A stretch of 64,000 nucleotides of DNA, taken from NCBI RefSeq assembly GCF_014647875.1, contig NZ_BMQA01000001.1, positions 434,001-498,000 of the forward strand. Reading direction: 5' to 3'. Each line of letters opens with the position of its first letter. Within the stretch, counting starts at the first letter, position 1. The notes below the pieces were generated by a model. The model saw only the letters and a list, made by a program, of their open reading frames with translations, did not search any database and was not told the DNA's origin. The position numbers were made by a program, and so were the translations under genes. Source of the stretch: Streptomyces brasiliensis (lineage in GTDB: Bacteria > Actinomycetota > Actinomycetes > Streptomycetales > Streptomycetaceae). This document shows, piece after piece, positions 40,641-49,178 of this stretch.

Positions 40641-41555
40641 TTACGACCTGTTACGGACCCGGGTCCGGTATGCGCCCGGAGGAACACCCCAGCGCTCGCG
40701 GAACACCCGGTGGAAGTGGAACGGGCTGGGAAATCCCGACGCCGCGGCCACCCGCTCCACGGTCAGATCGGTGCTTTCCAGAAGGCGGGCCGCATGACGC
40801 AGCCTGGCCTCGCGCACGGCGCGCATCGGCGAGCGGCCGGTCTGCCGGGTGAAGAGGTGCGCGAAGCGGGACGGCGACAGCGCGACGGCCGCGGCGAGCG
40901 AGCCGACGGTGTGCGGGGCGCCGGGGTCGGCGGCGACGACTTCCTCCGCCCGCAGCACGCGCGCGTCGACGCCGGGCGGCGGGGCCGGCTCGCGCGCGGC
41001 GGAGGCGGTGAGCAGCACGACCTCCTCCAGCGCGCACAGCGCCAGTTCGCGCGCGGCTCCGCCGTGTGCGACGGCGACCGGGTCGCCGTCGGTGGGCGCG
41101 GGTGGCGGCGGTGCTCCGGTACCGATCCAGCGGGCGTCGGCGAGCATGCGCCCGAAGACCGTGCCGACACGGCCGTGCAGCACATCGGGCACGGGCGTGA
41201 CCGCGTACATCCCGTCGGCGACGGCGTACGGGCGCAGCCAGGCCGCCCAACCCGGCCGGGCCTGGCAGTGCGCCCACCAGAAACCCCAGTGCCGGGCTCC
41301 GGGCGCGACGGCGTAGCGGTGGCGGACACCGGGCGCGAGCACCACCAGGTCCCCCTCCCCGGCGTACGCCTCGGCGGTCCCCTGACGGACCAGACCGCGT
41401 CCCCCCGTGGTCCAGGTCAGCAACCAGCTGTCCGAGCCGGCGGGCCGCTCGACGCTGTAGCCCGGATCCCGGTCGTAGCGCCCGACCACCACCGGACCCG
41501 GCGGCGGTGAGGGGTCGCCCGGTACGGCAGTCACGGGCAGTTCCGCAGCGGTCAT
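40641..41555 (-). CDS. AraC family transcriptional regulator
   Basis: The protein has 304 aa. ATG 41555 (MTAAELP) is preferred; an ATG six bases upstream overlaps the GGAGGA ribosome site. The N-terminal cupin-like effector domain (~10-160; TGGRGLVRQGTAEAYAGEGDLVVLAPGVRHRYAVAPGARHWGFWWAH) should bind a small molecule. C-terminal double HTH (~205-295): LSPSRFAHLFTRQTGRSPMRAVREARLRHAARLL and SDLTVERVAAASGF-like second helix ending FHFHRVFRERWGVPPGAYR. It is divergent from a PhyH-type dioxygenase gene (about 70 bp between starts) and probably controls it. Sugar or alkaloid effectors are typical for such cupin-AraC proteins. Confidence 0.93.
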   Translation of the reverse strand: MTAAELPVTAVPGDPSPPPGPVVVGRYDRDPGYSVERPAGSDSWLLTWTTGGRGLVRQGTAEAYAGEGDLVVLAPGVRHRYAVAPGARHWGFWWAHCQARPGWAAWLRPYAVADGMYAVTPVPDVLHGRVGTVFGRMLADARWIGTGAPPPPAPTDGDPVAVAHGGAARELALCALEEVVLLTASAAREPAPPPGVDARVLRAEEVVAADPGAPHTVGSLAAAVALSPSRFAHLFTRQTGRSPMRAVREARLRHAARLLESTDLTVERVAAASGFPSPFHFHRVFRERWGVPPGAYRTRVRNRS

Positions 41556-41624
41556 GGACATCCTCCGATCGCGGGCGTCGGCCTAGCGTGACGAGGTGAG
41601 GACACGGGAGCGAGGAGTGGACGG

Positions 41625-42467
41625 ATGACAGCCACGGACAGCGGCGCCGCCGGCGCTCCCAGCCTGCCCGAGCCGCTGCGGCGGCGGGCCGGGGAGTTCG
41701 AGGAGCAGGGCTTCACGGTCGTACGCGGGCTGTTCGGGTACGACGAGATCGACCGGCTGTGTGCCGAGTTCGCGGCGCTGCACGCGGCCGGTCCGGTGCC
41801 GGGACTCTTCGAGCCACGGGTGCCTGCGGACGGCGGCCCGGCCGACCCGCTGCTCACGCATCCGCGGGTGATGCACCCGCACGAGATCGACCCGCTCGCC
41901 CGTGACGTTCTGCTGGACGCGCGGCTGCGGACGGTCCTGGAGGCGTTGTTCGGGGAGGAGGTCCTGGCCGCGCAGAGCATGTTCTACTTCAAGCCGCCGG
42001 GGGCGCGTGGGCAGGCGCTGCATCAGGACAACTTCTATCTGCGGGTGGAACCGGGCACGTGTGTGGCGGCGTGGATCGCCTGCGATGTGATCGACCGGGA
42101 CAACGGCGGTCTCGAAGTCGTTCCGGGCACGCACCGGATGGACCTGTTCTGCCCCGAGGAGGCGGACGAAGGGCTGTCGTTCGCCCGGGAGTTCGTGCCC
42201 CCGCCGCCCGGCCTGACGGCCGTACCCGTGGACATGGAGCCGGGCGACGTCCTGTTCTTCAACGGCAGCCTGGTGCACGGCTCGCAGCCCAACCGCAGCG
42301 CGGACCGTTTCCGCCGCTCCTTCATCGCGCACTACGTGGGCCGCTCGGCGGAGCGCGTCGGCAGCCACTACCGGACGCTGACGATGCGCGGTGACCGTGT
42401 GCCGCTCCCCGAGAGTGAGGGGGCGGGGCCGTGCGGCTCGGAATTCGCGCCGCACGGCCCGCATTGA
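41625..42467 (+). CDS. Phytanoyl-CoA dioxygenase (PhyH) family protein
   Basis: The protein has 280 aa. ATG 41625 has GGAGTGG upstream. Fe(II)/2-oxoglutarate dioxygenase fold: N-terminal FEEQGFTVVRGLFGYDEIDRL, then LHQDNFYLRVEPGTCVAAWIACD (HxD), GGLEVVPGTH and the distal His in LVHGSQPNRS with a downstream Arg for the cosubstrate. Enzymes of this family hydroxylate small molecules such as phytanoyl-CoA, ectoine or natural products. The last codons overlap a strong hairpin (42426-42460). Likely under control of the divergent AraC gene; its specific substrate is not predictable. Confidence 0.92.
   Translation: MTATDSGAAGAPSLPEPLRRRAGEFEEQGFTVVRGLFGYDEIDRLCAEFAALHAAGPVPGLFEPRVPADGGPADPLLTHPRVMHPHEIDPLARDVLLDARLRTVLEALFGEEVLAAQSMFYFKPPGARGQALHQDNFYLRVEPGTCVAAWIACDVIDRDNGGLEVVPGTHRMDLFCPEEADEGLSFAREFVPPPPGLTAVPVDMEPGDVLFFNGSLVHGSQPNRSADRFRRSFIAHYVGRSAERVGSHYRTLTMRGDRVPLPESEGAGPCGSEFAPHGPH
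42426..42460 (+). terminator. Hairpin overlapping the end of the PhyH gene
   Basis: GGGCCGTGCGGC (42426-42437) and GCCGCACGGCCC (42449-42460) are perfectly complementary over 12 bp with an 11-base loop. It lies just before the PhyH stop at 42467 and 33 bases from the convergent aldo/keto reductase stop, so it can stop both transcripts. Confidence 0.65.
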
Positions 42468-42492
42468 CGGACCGTCGGCCACGGACGGCCGG

Positions 42493-43461
42493 TCAGTGGC
42501 CGCTGATCGCCCGCGGTGTGTACGCCTGTTCCAGCTCTTCGATCTCCTTGTCGCTCAGCTCGATGTCGACCGCCGCCACCGCGTCCTCGAGGTGCTGCGG
42601 CCTGGCCGCGCCGACGATCGGCGCCGTCACCGTGTCCTGGTGCAGCAGCCAGGCGAGCGCCACCTGGGCGCGCGGCACCCCGCGGTCGCCCGCGATGCGG
42701 GAGACCGCCTCGACGATCGCGCGGTCGCTCTCCAGGTAGAGGCGGCTGCCGAAGTTGTCCGTTGCGCTGCGGTCGGTGACGGTGCCCCAGTCGCGGGTGA
42801 GGCGGCCGCGGGCCAGCGGGCTCCAGGGCAGCACGCCCACGCCCTGGTCCGCGCACAGCGGCACCATCTCCCGCTCCTCCTCGCGGTAGAGCAGGTTGTA
42901 GTGGTTCTGCATGGACACGAACTTGGTCCAGCCGTGCCGCTCGGCCGTGTACTGGGCCTTGGAGAACTCCCAGGCGTACATCGAACTCGCCCCGATGTAG
43001 CGCACCTTGCCGGCCTTGACCAGGTCGTGCAGCGCCTCCATCGTCTCCTCGACCGGCGTCCCGTGGTCGTAGCGGTGGATCTGGTAGAGGTCCACGTAGT
43101 CCGTGCCGAGGCGGCTCAGGCTGTGGTCGATCTCCGTCATGATCGCCTTGCGGGACAGCCCACCGCCGTTGGGTCCGGGCCGCATCCTGCCGTGCACCTT
43201 GGTGGCGAGCACGTAGTCGTCGCGCTTGGCGAAGTCGCGCAGCGCCCGGCCGACGATCTCCTCGCTGGTGCCGTCGGAGTAGACGTTGGCCGTGTCGAAG
43301 AAGTTGATGCCCGCGTCCAGCGCCTGCCGGATCAGCGGGCGGGACGCCTCCTCGCCGAGGGTCCACTCGTGGGTGCCCCGCTCGGGGTCGCCGTACGTCA
43401 TGCAGCCCAGACAGATCCGTGACACGTCCAGGCCTGTCGAACCGAGCTTCACGTACTGCAT
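42493..43461 (-). CDS. Aldo/keto reductase
   Basis: The protein has 322 aa, start ATG 43461 preceded by AGGAGCAGC. TIM-barrel oxidoreductase: LGSTGLDVSRICLGCMTYGDPERG, FFDTANVYSDGTSEEIVGRAL (catalytic Asp and Tyr), ATKVHGRM (Lys), YQIHRYDHGTPVEETMEAL (His), GASSMYAWEF, and a NADPH-binding end (AIVGAARPQHLEDAV). Closest in appearance to the YajO/GSP69-like group of NADPH-dependent aldo/keto reductases. Substrate unknown: aldehydes or ketones from metabolism. Monocistronic; the gene upstream of it on the plus strand is divergent. Confidence 0.95.
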   Translation of the reverse strand: MQYVKLGSTGLDVSRICLGCMTYGDPERGTHEWTLGEEASRPLIRQALDAGINFFDTANVYSDGTSEEIVGRALRDFAKRDDYVLATKVHGRMRPGPNGGGLSRKAIMTEIDHSLSRLGTDYVDLYQIHRYDHGTPVEETMEALHDLVKAGKVRYIGASSMYAWEFSKAQYTAERHGWTKFVSMQNHYNLLYREEEREMVPLCADQGVGVLPWSPLARGRLTRDWGTVTDRSATDNFGSRLYLESDRAIVEAVSRIAGDRGVPRAQVALAWLLHQDTVTAPIVGAARPQHLEDAVAAVDIELSDKEIEELEQAYTPRAISGH

Positions 43462-43558
43462 CGTTGCTGCTCCTGCCTTCGGGTCGGTTACCACTGGGAG
43501 CGTACGTCGCACGGCCCCCGCTTGACGGCGCCTGCGCGTGGGCGCTTGGATCTTGGGC

Positions 43559-44395
43559 GTGCCACGACGACTCCCACCGGCTCTCGGTGCCGCCGCCGGG
43601 GCCATGGTTCTCGCGCTCGCCGGATGCGGTTCCCCGGCTGAACCGCGAGAGGGCTCGCCCGAGTCCGCCCGCACCGCGACCGAGGTGCGGCTGCCGCCCC
43701 GCCACACCGGTTTCGACTACCAGATCGGCGGCCCCTATCCCCCGCCCCCCGGCGTGCGGATCGTCAGCCGGGATCGTACGGCGTCCCCGGCACCCGGTCT
43801 CTACAACGTCTGCTACCTCAACGCCTTCCAGGCCCAGCCGGACGAGGACGACTCCTGGCCCGCCGACCTGCTGCTGCGTGACGCGCACGGCAAGGTGGTC
43901 GTCGACCGGGACTGGCACGAGGCGCTGCTCGACATCGGCACCCCGGCCAAGCGGGCGCGGGTGGCAAAGCGCGTGGGCCGCTGGATCGACGGCTGCGCGG
44001 ACAAGGGCTTCGACGCCGTCGAGCCGGACAACTACGACAGCTACACCCGCTCCCGTGGGTTGCTGACCGCGGACGACGCGACCGCCTTCGTCAGGCTGCT
44101 CTCCCGCCACGCGCACGCCCGGCACCTGGCCGTCGCGCAGAAGAACACCGTCGAACTGGCCGAGGAACGCGGGCGCACCGGGCTCGACTTCGCGGTGGCG
44201 GAGGAGTGCGCGGAGTGGGACGAGTGCGGTGAGTACGCGCGCGCCTTCGACGACCGCGTCCTCGTCGTCGAGTACTCGGACAGCGGTCTGCGCGAGCCAC
44301 TCGCGCACTACGGCGACAGGCTGAGCATCGTCCGCCGCGACATGGCGGTCTCGACACCGGGCAGCGCGGGGTACGTCCGCGAAGACCACCTCTGA
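43559..44395 (+). CDS. GH114-like (endo alpha-1,4-polygalactosaminidase family) lipoprotein
   Basis: The protein has 278 aa from GTG 43559; a GTG at 43538 would add seven residues and neither has a strong ribosome site. Signal peptide with lipobox LAGC at residues ~20-23. The mature domain (~50-275) is a TIM barrel: HTGFDYQIGGPYPPPPGVRIVSRDR, YNVCYLNAFQAQP, DLLLRDAHGKVVVDRDWHEALLDI, KGFDAVEPDNYDSYTRS (likely catalytic Asp/Glu region) and FAVAEECAEWDECGEY. Members degrade polygalactosamine-type polymers or serve as unknown polysaccharide hydrolases. Convergent with a flavoprotein gene. Confidence 0.85.
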   Translation: MPRRLPPALGAAAGAMVLALAGCGSPAEPREGSPESARTATEVRLPPRHTGFDYQIGGPYPPPPGVRIVSRDRTASPAPGLYNVCYLNAFQAQPDEDDSWPADLLLRDAHGKVVVDRDWHEALLDIGTPAKRARVAKRVGRWIDGCADKGFDAVEPDNYDSYTRSRGLLTADDATAFVRLLSRHAHARHLAVAQKNTVELAEERGRTGLDFAVAEECAEWDECGEYARAFDDRVLVVEYSDSGLREPLAHYGDRLSIVRRDMAVSTPGSAGYVREDHL

Positions 44396-44397
44396 CC

Positions 44398-44925
44398 TCA
44401 CTCGAGCAGGTCCAGGGCCCGCTCCCACGCGAAGTCCGGGCGCCCGCCCCGCTCGTCGACCTCGCCGGTGTACGGCTCGCCGAAGCGGACGCCCATCCCG
44501 CGCAGCCGGGCCAGGCTGTCCTGGTAGGCGGGGTGCACGGCGAGCGTGTCGGCAACGCAGGGCAGGACGGCGATGGGCACACCCAGGCCGCACGCCTCGC
44601 AGAGTGTGCCGAGCGCGAGCGTGTCCGCGATTCCCGCGGCCCACTTGTTGATCGTGTTGAACGTGGCGGGCGCGACGGCCACGGCGTCCGGCGGCGGGAA
44701 GGGGCGCGGATCGGCGGGGGTGCGCCAGGCCGACCGGATCGGGCGACCGGTCTGCGCCTCCACGGCGGCCGTGTCGAAGAAGCCCGCCGCCGCGACCGGC
44801 GTGGCGATGACGCCGACCTCCCAGTCCCGTTCCTGGGCGGCCGTGATCAGCTTGCTGAGGCCCGTGGCGATGCCGGCCGCGCAGACGACGGCGTACAGGA
44901 AGGGCTTCTCGGCCTGTTCGGTCAT
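44398..44925 (-). CDS. Flavoprotein-like (HFCD family) protein
   Basis: The protein has 175 aa. ATG 44925 is chosen; the frame extends seven residues upstream without a better signal. Fold features of the homo-oligomeric flavin-containing Cys decarboxylase family: FLYAVVCAAGIATGLSKLITAAQERDWEVGVIATPVAAAGF at the N-terminus, then AVAVAPATFNTINKWAAGIADTLALGTL, PIAVLPCV. The family includes peptidyl-Cys decarboxylases such as EpiD and Dfp-like enzymes; here no partner peptide is nearby, so the reaction is unknown. FMN binding is likely. It sits 28 bp after a SnoaL-like gene on the same strand. Confidence 0.8.
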   Translation of the reverse strand: MTEQAEKPFLYAVVCAAGIATGLSKLITAAQERDWEVGVIATPVAAAGFFDTAAVEAQTGRPIRSAWRTPADPRPFPPPDAVAVAPATFNTINKWAAGIADTLALGTLCEACGLGVPIAVLPCVADTLAVHPAYQDSLARLRGMGVRFGEPYTGEVDERGGRPDFAWERALDLLE

Positions 44926-44953
44926 CCGAGCACCGTACCGACGCACGGGTCGC

Positions 44954-45412
44954 CTACTGAAGCGGGAACGTCCGCCCCCGCTCCGACTCGGGGCGCGGGC
45001 CGAAGATCCGGCGCTCCTTCTCCTCGATGGGCACGTCGTTGATGCTGGCCTCGCGCCGGGTCATCAGGCCGTGCTCGTCGAACTCCCACAACTCGTTGCC
45101 GTACGACCGCCACCACTGCCCGTCGGCGTCGTGGCTCTCGTACTGGAAGCGGACCGCGATGCGGTTGCCGTAGAAGGCCCACAGGTCCTTGCGCAGCGCG
45201 TACTCGCGCTCACGCGCCCACTTGGCGGTCAGCAGCTCGACGATCTCGGCGCGGCCGGTGACGAAGGTGTCGCGGTTGCGCCAGACCGAGTCCTCGGAAT
45301 AGGCGAGCGACACCTTGTGCGGGTCGCGGGTGTTCCAGGCGTCCTCGGCGGCCTGGACCTTCTGTGCGGCGGTCTCCGGGGTGAAGGGCGGCAGGGGCGG
45401 ACGGTCGGCCAT
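44954..45412 (-). CDS. DUF1348 (NTF2/SnoaL-like) protein
   Basis: The protein has 152 aa, start ATG 45412. The sequence [83 protein letters not shown] is a small cone-shaped NTF2-like fold of the DUF1348 group. No catalytic function is established. It is divergent from the TetR gene at 45518 and two palindromic operators lie in the 105-bp gap, so TetR control is likely. The flavoprotein gene follows 28 bp downstream on the same strand and may share the transcript. Confidence 0.88.
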   Translation of the reverse strand: MADRPPLPPFTPETAAQKVQAAEDAWNTRDPHKVSLAYSEDSVWRNRDTFVTGRAEIVELLTAKWAREREYALRKDLWAFYGNRIAVRFQYESHDADGQWWRSYGNELWEFDEHGLMTRREASINDVPIEEKERRIFGPRPESERGRTFPLQ

Positions 45413-45440
45413 GGTCTCCTCCTCGGAGTCCTGGGAACGG

Positions 45441-45496
45441 CAGCTGGAGAACGTGCGTTCTCCAGCTGACTGCTAATCTAGAAGAACGCACGTTCT
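45441..45496. promoter_or_regulatory. Two palindromic TetR operators in a divergent promoter
   Basis: Operator A is a 28-bp perfect interrupted palindrome, half-site CAGCTGGAGAACG (45441-45453), centre TG, other half 45456-45468. Operator B is AGAACG-CA-CGTTCT (45483-45496). Both share the AGAACGnnCGTTCT core and their centres are 35 bp apart. They separate the DUF1348 gene (minus) from the TetR gene (plus, start 45518). Confidence 0.82.
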
Positions 45497-45517
45497 CTCG
45501 TCAAGGAGTGGTCGGCC

Positions 45518-46075
45518 ATGGACAGCGCAGTCGCCCGCGAGCAAGCGCTGGACGCCGCGGAGAAGCTGTTCTACGGCCGCGGCATACAGTCCGTCGGCAT
45601 GGACGACGTCCGCGGCACGTCCGGCGTGTCGCTCAAGCGCCTCTACCAGCTCTTCCCCGCCAAGGAGCAGCTCGTCGAGGCCTATCTGGAGCGCCGGGAC
45701 GAGCGCTGGCGCGAGCGGCTCGCCGCGCACGTGGAGGCACACGGCGACCCGCGGGGCCGGCTGCTGGCCGTCTTCGACTGGCTGGAGCAGTGGTTCGGCG
45801 AGGACGACTTCCGCGGCTGCGCGTGGATCAACGCGTACGGCGAGCTGGGCGCGACGTCGGCCCGCGTGACGACACAGGTCGACGCGCACAAGCGGGCGTT
45901 CAGGGACTACCTCGAGGGTCTGGTGGCCGACGCGGGGCTGCCCGGCGCGCTGGCCGGGCAGCTGTATCTGCTGGCGGAAGGAGCCATGGTCACGGCGGGC
46001 ATCACCCGCGCCACGGAGCCGGCCCGGCAGGCCCGGGAAGCGGCGCGGGTGCTGGTGGAGGCCGCCGCAGGCTGA
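45518..46075 (+). CDS. TetR family transcriptional regulator
   Basis: The protein has 185 aa. ATG 45518 has AAGGAGT upstream. N-terminal HTH: REQALDAAEKLFYGRGIQSVGMDDVRGTSGVSLKRLYQLFPAKEQLVEAYLERRDERW, followed by an all-helical ligand-binding domain containing the segment FRGCAWINAYGELG, often seen in repressors of oxidoreductase genes. It should bind the two operators just upstream, repressing both itself and the divergent DUF1348 gene. The inducing ligand is unknown. Confidence 0.94.
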   Translation: MDSAVAREQALDAAEKLFYGRGIQSVGMDDVRGTSGVSLKRLYQLFPAKEQLVEAYLERRDERWRERLAAHVEAHGDPRGRLLAVFDWLEQWFGEDDFRGCAWINAYGELGATSARVTTQVDAHKRAFRDYLEGLVADAGLPGALAGQLYLLAEGAMVTAGITRATEPARQAREAARVLVEAAAG

Positions 46076-46099
46076 CATCGGCCCGGGCCCGCCGTGACG

Positions 46100-46318
46100 T
46101 CAGCTCGCGGTCTCGGCCTCCGTCTCGGTCACCTTGATGGCGCTGACCGGGCAGGCCCGGGCCGCCTCGCGGACCATGGGGTCGCCGCCACCGTCCTCCA
46201 TGCCGGGGATCAGCGTGCTGTAGCCGTCGTCGTCCTGGGTGAAGACGTTGGGGGCGGCCAGGGCGCACTGCCCGGCGCCGACGCAGAGGTCCTTGTCGAT
46301 CTCGATGTCGATGTGCAT
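46100..46318 (-). CDS. Ferredoxin (3Fe-4S type)
   Basis: The protein has 72 aa. Cluster motif CVGAGQCALAAPNVF and the final CPVSAI; the single Cys pattern fits a [3Fe-4S] ferredoxin of the type that serves bacterial class I P450s. It starts 12 bp after the P450 stop, so both genes are one operon and it probably delivers electrons to that P450 from a reductase encoded elsewhere. Confidence 0.93.
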   Translation of the reverse strand: MHIDIEIDKDLCVGAGQCALAAPNVFTQDDDGYSTLIPGMEDGGGDPMVREAARACPVSAIKVTETEAETAS

Positions 46319-46330
46319 GACTGGAGCCTC

Positions 46331-47581
46331 TTACCAGGTCACGGGGAGTTCCAGCATCCCCTGGATCGTGTCGCCCGGTTTGAAGGGGATCTCCTCCGGC
46401 GGGGCGGCCAGAGCAAGCCCGGGCAGCCGCTCGAAGAGCGAGCCGAGGGCGATCTCCAGCTCGGCGCGGGCCAGGTTCTGGCCCAGGCACTGGTGGATGC
46501 CGAAGCCGAACGCGATGTGATGGCGGGCCGGGCGGTGCCAGTCCAGGGTGTCGGGCTCGGGGTACACGGACGCGTCGCGGTTGATCACGGAGGTCGAGAA
46601 GGCCACGCCGTCCCCGGCCCGGATCGTGATCCCGTCCACCTCGATGTCCTCGGTGGCCAGGCGCAGCAGCCCGTCCGCGATGGACAGCATCCGCATCAGC
46701 TCCTCGACCGCGGCGGGCAGCAGCGCGGGGTCGGCACGCAGTTCGGCGAGCCGGTCCGGGTGCTGCAGCAGCGTGTAGGTGCCGAGCGAGATCATGTTGG
46801 CGGTCGTCTCGTGTCCCGCGACGAGCAGGATGACCGCCAGGGAGATCAGTTCCGCCCGGTCGATCGTGCCGTCGCGCAGCTGCTGGTGGACGAGGTCGTC
46901 GAGGATGCCGTCGCCGGGTTCGGGCGCGGCGCGCTTGCGGTCGATCAGGTCGCCCAGATAGGCCTCCAGGCGGTCGCGCGCGGCCAGGGTGTCGGCTGCC
47001 TCGGGTCCGCGCAGCAGCCGCCGCGACTGCTCCTCGAAGAACTCGTGGTCGGCGTAGGGGACGCCGAGCAGGGAGCAGATCACCATGGACGGGACAGGCA
47101 GCGCGAAGGCGCTCACCAGCTCGGCCGGCGGGCCCTGGGCGATCATCGCGTCGAGCCGGCCGTCGACGATCCGCTGGATGTCGGGGCGCAGCTCACCGGC
47201 CCGTCGGACGGTGAACGAGGGGATCATCATCCGGCGCTGGGTGCGGTGCTCGGGGTCGTCGACGCCGAGCAGAGCGGCCCGGCGGCGGTCCTGGATCGCG
47301 GCGAAGCGTGCCGTCGGGGCAGGGAAGCCGGGACGGGTGCGGTCGGTGGACAGGCGTGGGTCGACGAGCAGGGCGCGGGCCGTGGTGTGGCCGGTGACCA
47401 GCCAGACCTGGCGGCCGTCGAAGAGGGTGACGCGGGCCAGGGGGCGCCGGTCGCGCAGCGGGTCGTAGCCGGTCGGGGGGTGGAAGGGGCAGGTGCGGCT
47501 CTGGGGGAAGCGGACGGGGTCGGCCGGTTCGGTCGGGTCGGCCGGTCCGCCGGCTCCCGTCAGGTCCGTCAGTTCCGTCAT
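46331..47581 (-). CDS. Cytochrome P450 with intact catalytic motifs
   Basis: The protein has 416 aa; the start is ATG 47581 (MTELTDLTG) after GAGG, and an upstream GTG at 47593 overlaps that site. I-helix VAGHETTANM (acid-alcohol pair), K-helix ExxR in EELMRM, and heme-binding FGFGIHQCLGQNLAR. N-terminus without membrane anchor, so it is a soluble class I P450. It is followed 12 bp later by a 3Fe-4S ferredoxin. Natural-product tailoring or xenobiotic hydroxylation are the likely roles. It is divergent from a LysE-type exporter gene. Confidence 0.95.
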   Translation of the reverse strand: MTELTDLTGAGGPADPTEPADPVRFPQSRTCPFHPPTGYDPLRDRRPLARVTLFDGRQVWLVTGHTTARALLVDPRLSTDRTRPGFPAPTARFAAIQDRRRAALLGVDDPEHRTQRRMMIPSFTVRRAGELRPDIQRIVDGRLDAMIAQGPPAELVSAFALPVPSMVICSLLGVPYADHEFFEEQSRRLLRGPEAADTLAARDRLEAYLGDLIDRKRAAPEPGDGILDDLVHQQLRDGTIDRAELISLAVILLVAGHETTANMISLGTYTLLQHPDRLAELRADPALLPAAVEELMRMLSIADGLLRLATEDIEVDGITIRAGDGVAFSTSVINRDASVYPEPDTLDWHRPARHHIAFGFGIHQCLGQNLARAELEIALGSLFERLPGLALAAPPEEIPFKPGDTIQGMLELPVTW

Positions 47582-47873
47582 GGAAGACCTCACAGACGAA
47601 GGGGTGCGTCGTGCCGATCTTCATTAGATGCCCCAGGCACCCGTGGGACGACGGGAAGTTAGGCCAGTTCAGTGATCCGCCCGAGCTGGCCGGTCTTCAC
47701 CCGTCCGGCCGTTCATGCCCACCGAAATCCGGTTGCCGGTGCCGGGCTGCGGGCCACAGGATGCGGCACATGCCCACACATGAAGCGTACTCGCCGCCGA
47801 TCTCCGCCGACGGCCGAGCGGTGTGGGGCCGACAGCAGCCCGGCGGCAACCGGAGGCCCGGTCCCGTACGCCC

Positions 47874-48506
47874 GTGACGGCCGCGCTCGTCGCCGGCCTG
47901 ATCGCCGGCTACGGCATCGCGATACCCGTCGGTGCCGTCGGAACATATCTCGTCTCCCTCACCGCCCGGACGTCCCTGCGGACCGGTGCCTGCGCCGCGC
48001 TCGGCGTCGCCAGCGCCGACGGGCTCTACGCCCTGCTGGCCACGGTCGGCGGTTCCGCCGTCGCGGGGGCGCTGCGCCCGGTGCTGGGCCCGCTGCGCTG
48101 GGTGTCGGCCGCGGTGCTGATCGCGCTGGCGGTCCGGGGCGCGGCCGGCGCGCTGCGCCACCACCGCGAGCCCCGGCCCGGCACCGGGCCCGGCCGTCCG
48201 CCGCCGGGCCCGGCACGGGCGTATCTCGGACTGCTCGGGATCACCCTCCTCAACCCCACCACCGTGCTCTACTTCGCCGCGCTGGTGCTCGGCACCCGCG
48301 GCGCGGACACGGCGCTTCCCCCGGAGGAGACCGTGTTCGTCCTGGCGGCGCTCGCGGCCTCCGCGAGCTGGCAGCTGCTGCTCGCCGGCGGCGGCGCGCT
48401 CCTCGGGCGCGCGCTGACCGGGCGGCGGGGACGGCTGGTGACGGCACTGCTGTCCAGCGGTGTCATGCTCGCGCTGGCCGTGCGGATGGCGGTGTCGCCC
48501 CTGTGA
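47874..48506 (+). CDS. LysE family amino-acid/metabolite exporter
   Basis: The protein has 210 aa. GTG 47874 is the best start, with GGAGG 12 to 16 bases before; an upstream in-frame codon would lengthen it with Arg-rich sequence. Five to six helices: [81 protein letters not shown], and further. The NPTTVLYF segment and G-A-D signature [10 protein letters not shown] belong to LysE/RhtB efflux proteins for amino acids or related metabolites. Divergent from the P450 gene, so export of a P450 product is conceivable but unproven. Confidence 0.88.
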   Translation: MTAALVAGLIAGYGIAIPVGAVGTYLVSLTARTSLRTGACAALGVASADGLYALLATVGGSAVAGALRPVLGPLRWVSAAVLIALAVRGAAGALRHHREPRPGTGPGRPPPGPARAYLGLLGITLLNPTTVLYFAALVLGTRGADTALPPEETVFVLAALAASASWQLLLAGGGALLGRALTGRRGRLVTALLSSGVMLALAVRMAVSPL

Positions 48507-48588
48507 CGGCGCGGTACGGATGAATCACATGCTCACGGGTGTTGAATCAGGCTGTCAGAGAACCGTGTTCCGAGGAGGGGACAACGCA

Positions 48589-49038
48589 ATGCCTCTTGAG
48601 GGCGAGTACGAGCCCAGTCCGGCAGAATGGGTGCGCAACCAGGTCGAGTTGTACGAGAGCTCCGGCGGCACCGAGGGGACGACGCTGCTCGACACGGGCC
48701 TCCCCGTCATCCTGCTGACGACCCGCGGCGCCAAGAGCGGGAAGATCCGCAAGACCCCGCTGATGCGGGTGGAGCACGGGGGCACGTACGCCGTGGTCGC
48801 GTCGCAGGGCGGGGCGCCCAAGCATCCGGTCTGGTACTTCAACATCACGTCCGAACCGAACGTCGAGTTGCAGGACGGGCCGGTCAAGCAGGACATGCGG
48901 GCCCGCGAGGTCACCGGTGACGAGAAGGCGCAGTGGTGGGAGCGGGCCGTCGCCGCGTTCCCGCCGTACGCCGAGTACCAGCAGAAGACGTCCCGCGAGA
49001 TCCCGGTGTTCGTCCTGGAACCGATCGCCGCGGGCTGA
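48589..49038 (+). CDS. Deazaflavin (F420)-dependent nitroreductase family protein
   Basis: The protein has 149 aa, start ATG 48589 with GAGGAGGGG upstream. Split beta-barrel: [72 protein letters not shown]. The [13 protein letters not shown] and KHPVWYFN segments are conserved in Ddn-like enzymes, which use reduced F420 to reduce quinones or nitro compounds. Streptomyces make F420, so the cofactor is available. Monocistronic; a 12-bp-stem terminator follows. Confidence 0.92.
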   Translation: MPLEGEYEPSPAEWVRNQVELYESSGGTEGTTLLDTGLPVILLTTRGAKSGKIRKTPLMRVEHGGTYAVVASQGGAPKHPVWYFNITSEPNVELQDGPVKQDMRAREVTGDEKAQWWERAVAAFPPYAEYQQKTSREIPVFVLEPIAAG

Positions 49039-49120
49039 TTCCGGCCGGGGATCGGTCCCTTCCGGAAAAATCCGTGCCCGGCACGCATGAACGGGCTGCG
49101 TCCCGGGCACGCGAGCGTCA

Positions 49121-49153
49121 GGCCCCGCCGCGTTCCCCCGTCGCGGCGGGGCC
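49121..49153. terminator. Hairpin between convergent genes
   Basis: GGCCCCGCCGCG (49121-49132) and CGCGGCGGGGCC (49142-49153) form a perfect 12-bp stem with a 9-base loop. Upstream CGTGCCCGG/CCGGGCACG (49073-49111) is a second, longer-loop hairpin. They lie between the Ddn-like stop (49038) and the minus-strand stop (49179). Confidence 0.78.
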
Positions 49154-49178
49154 GCCCGCTGCCCAGGATCCGGACCGG

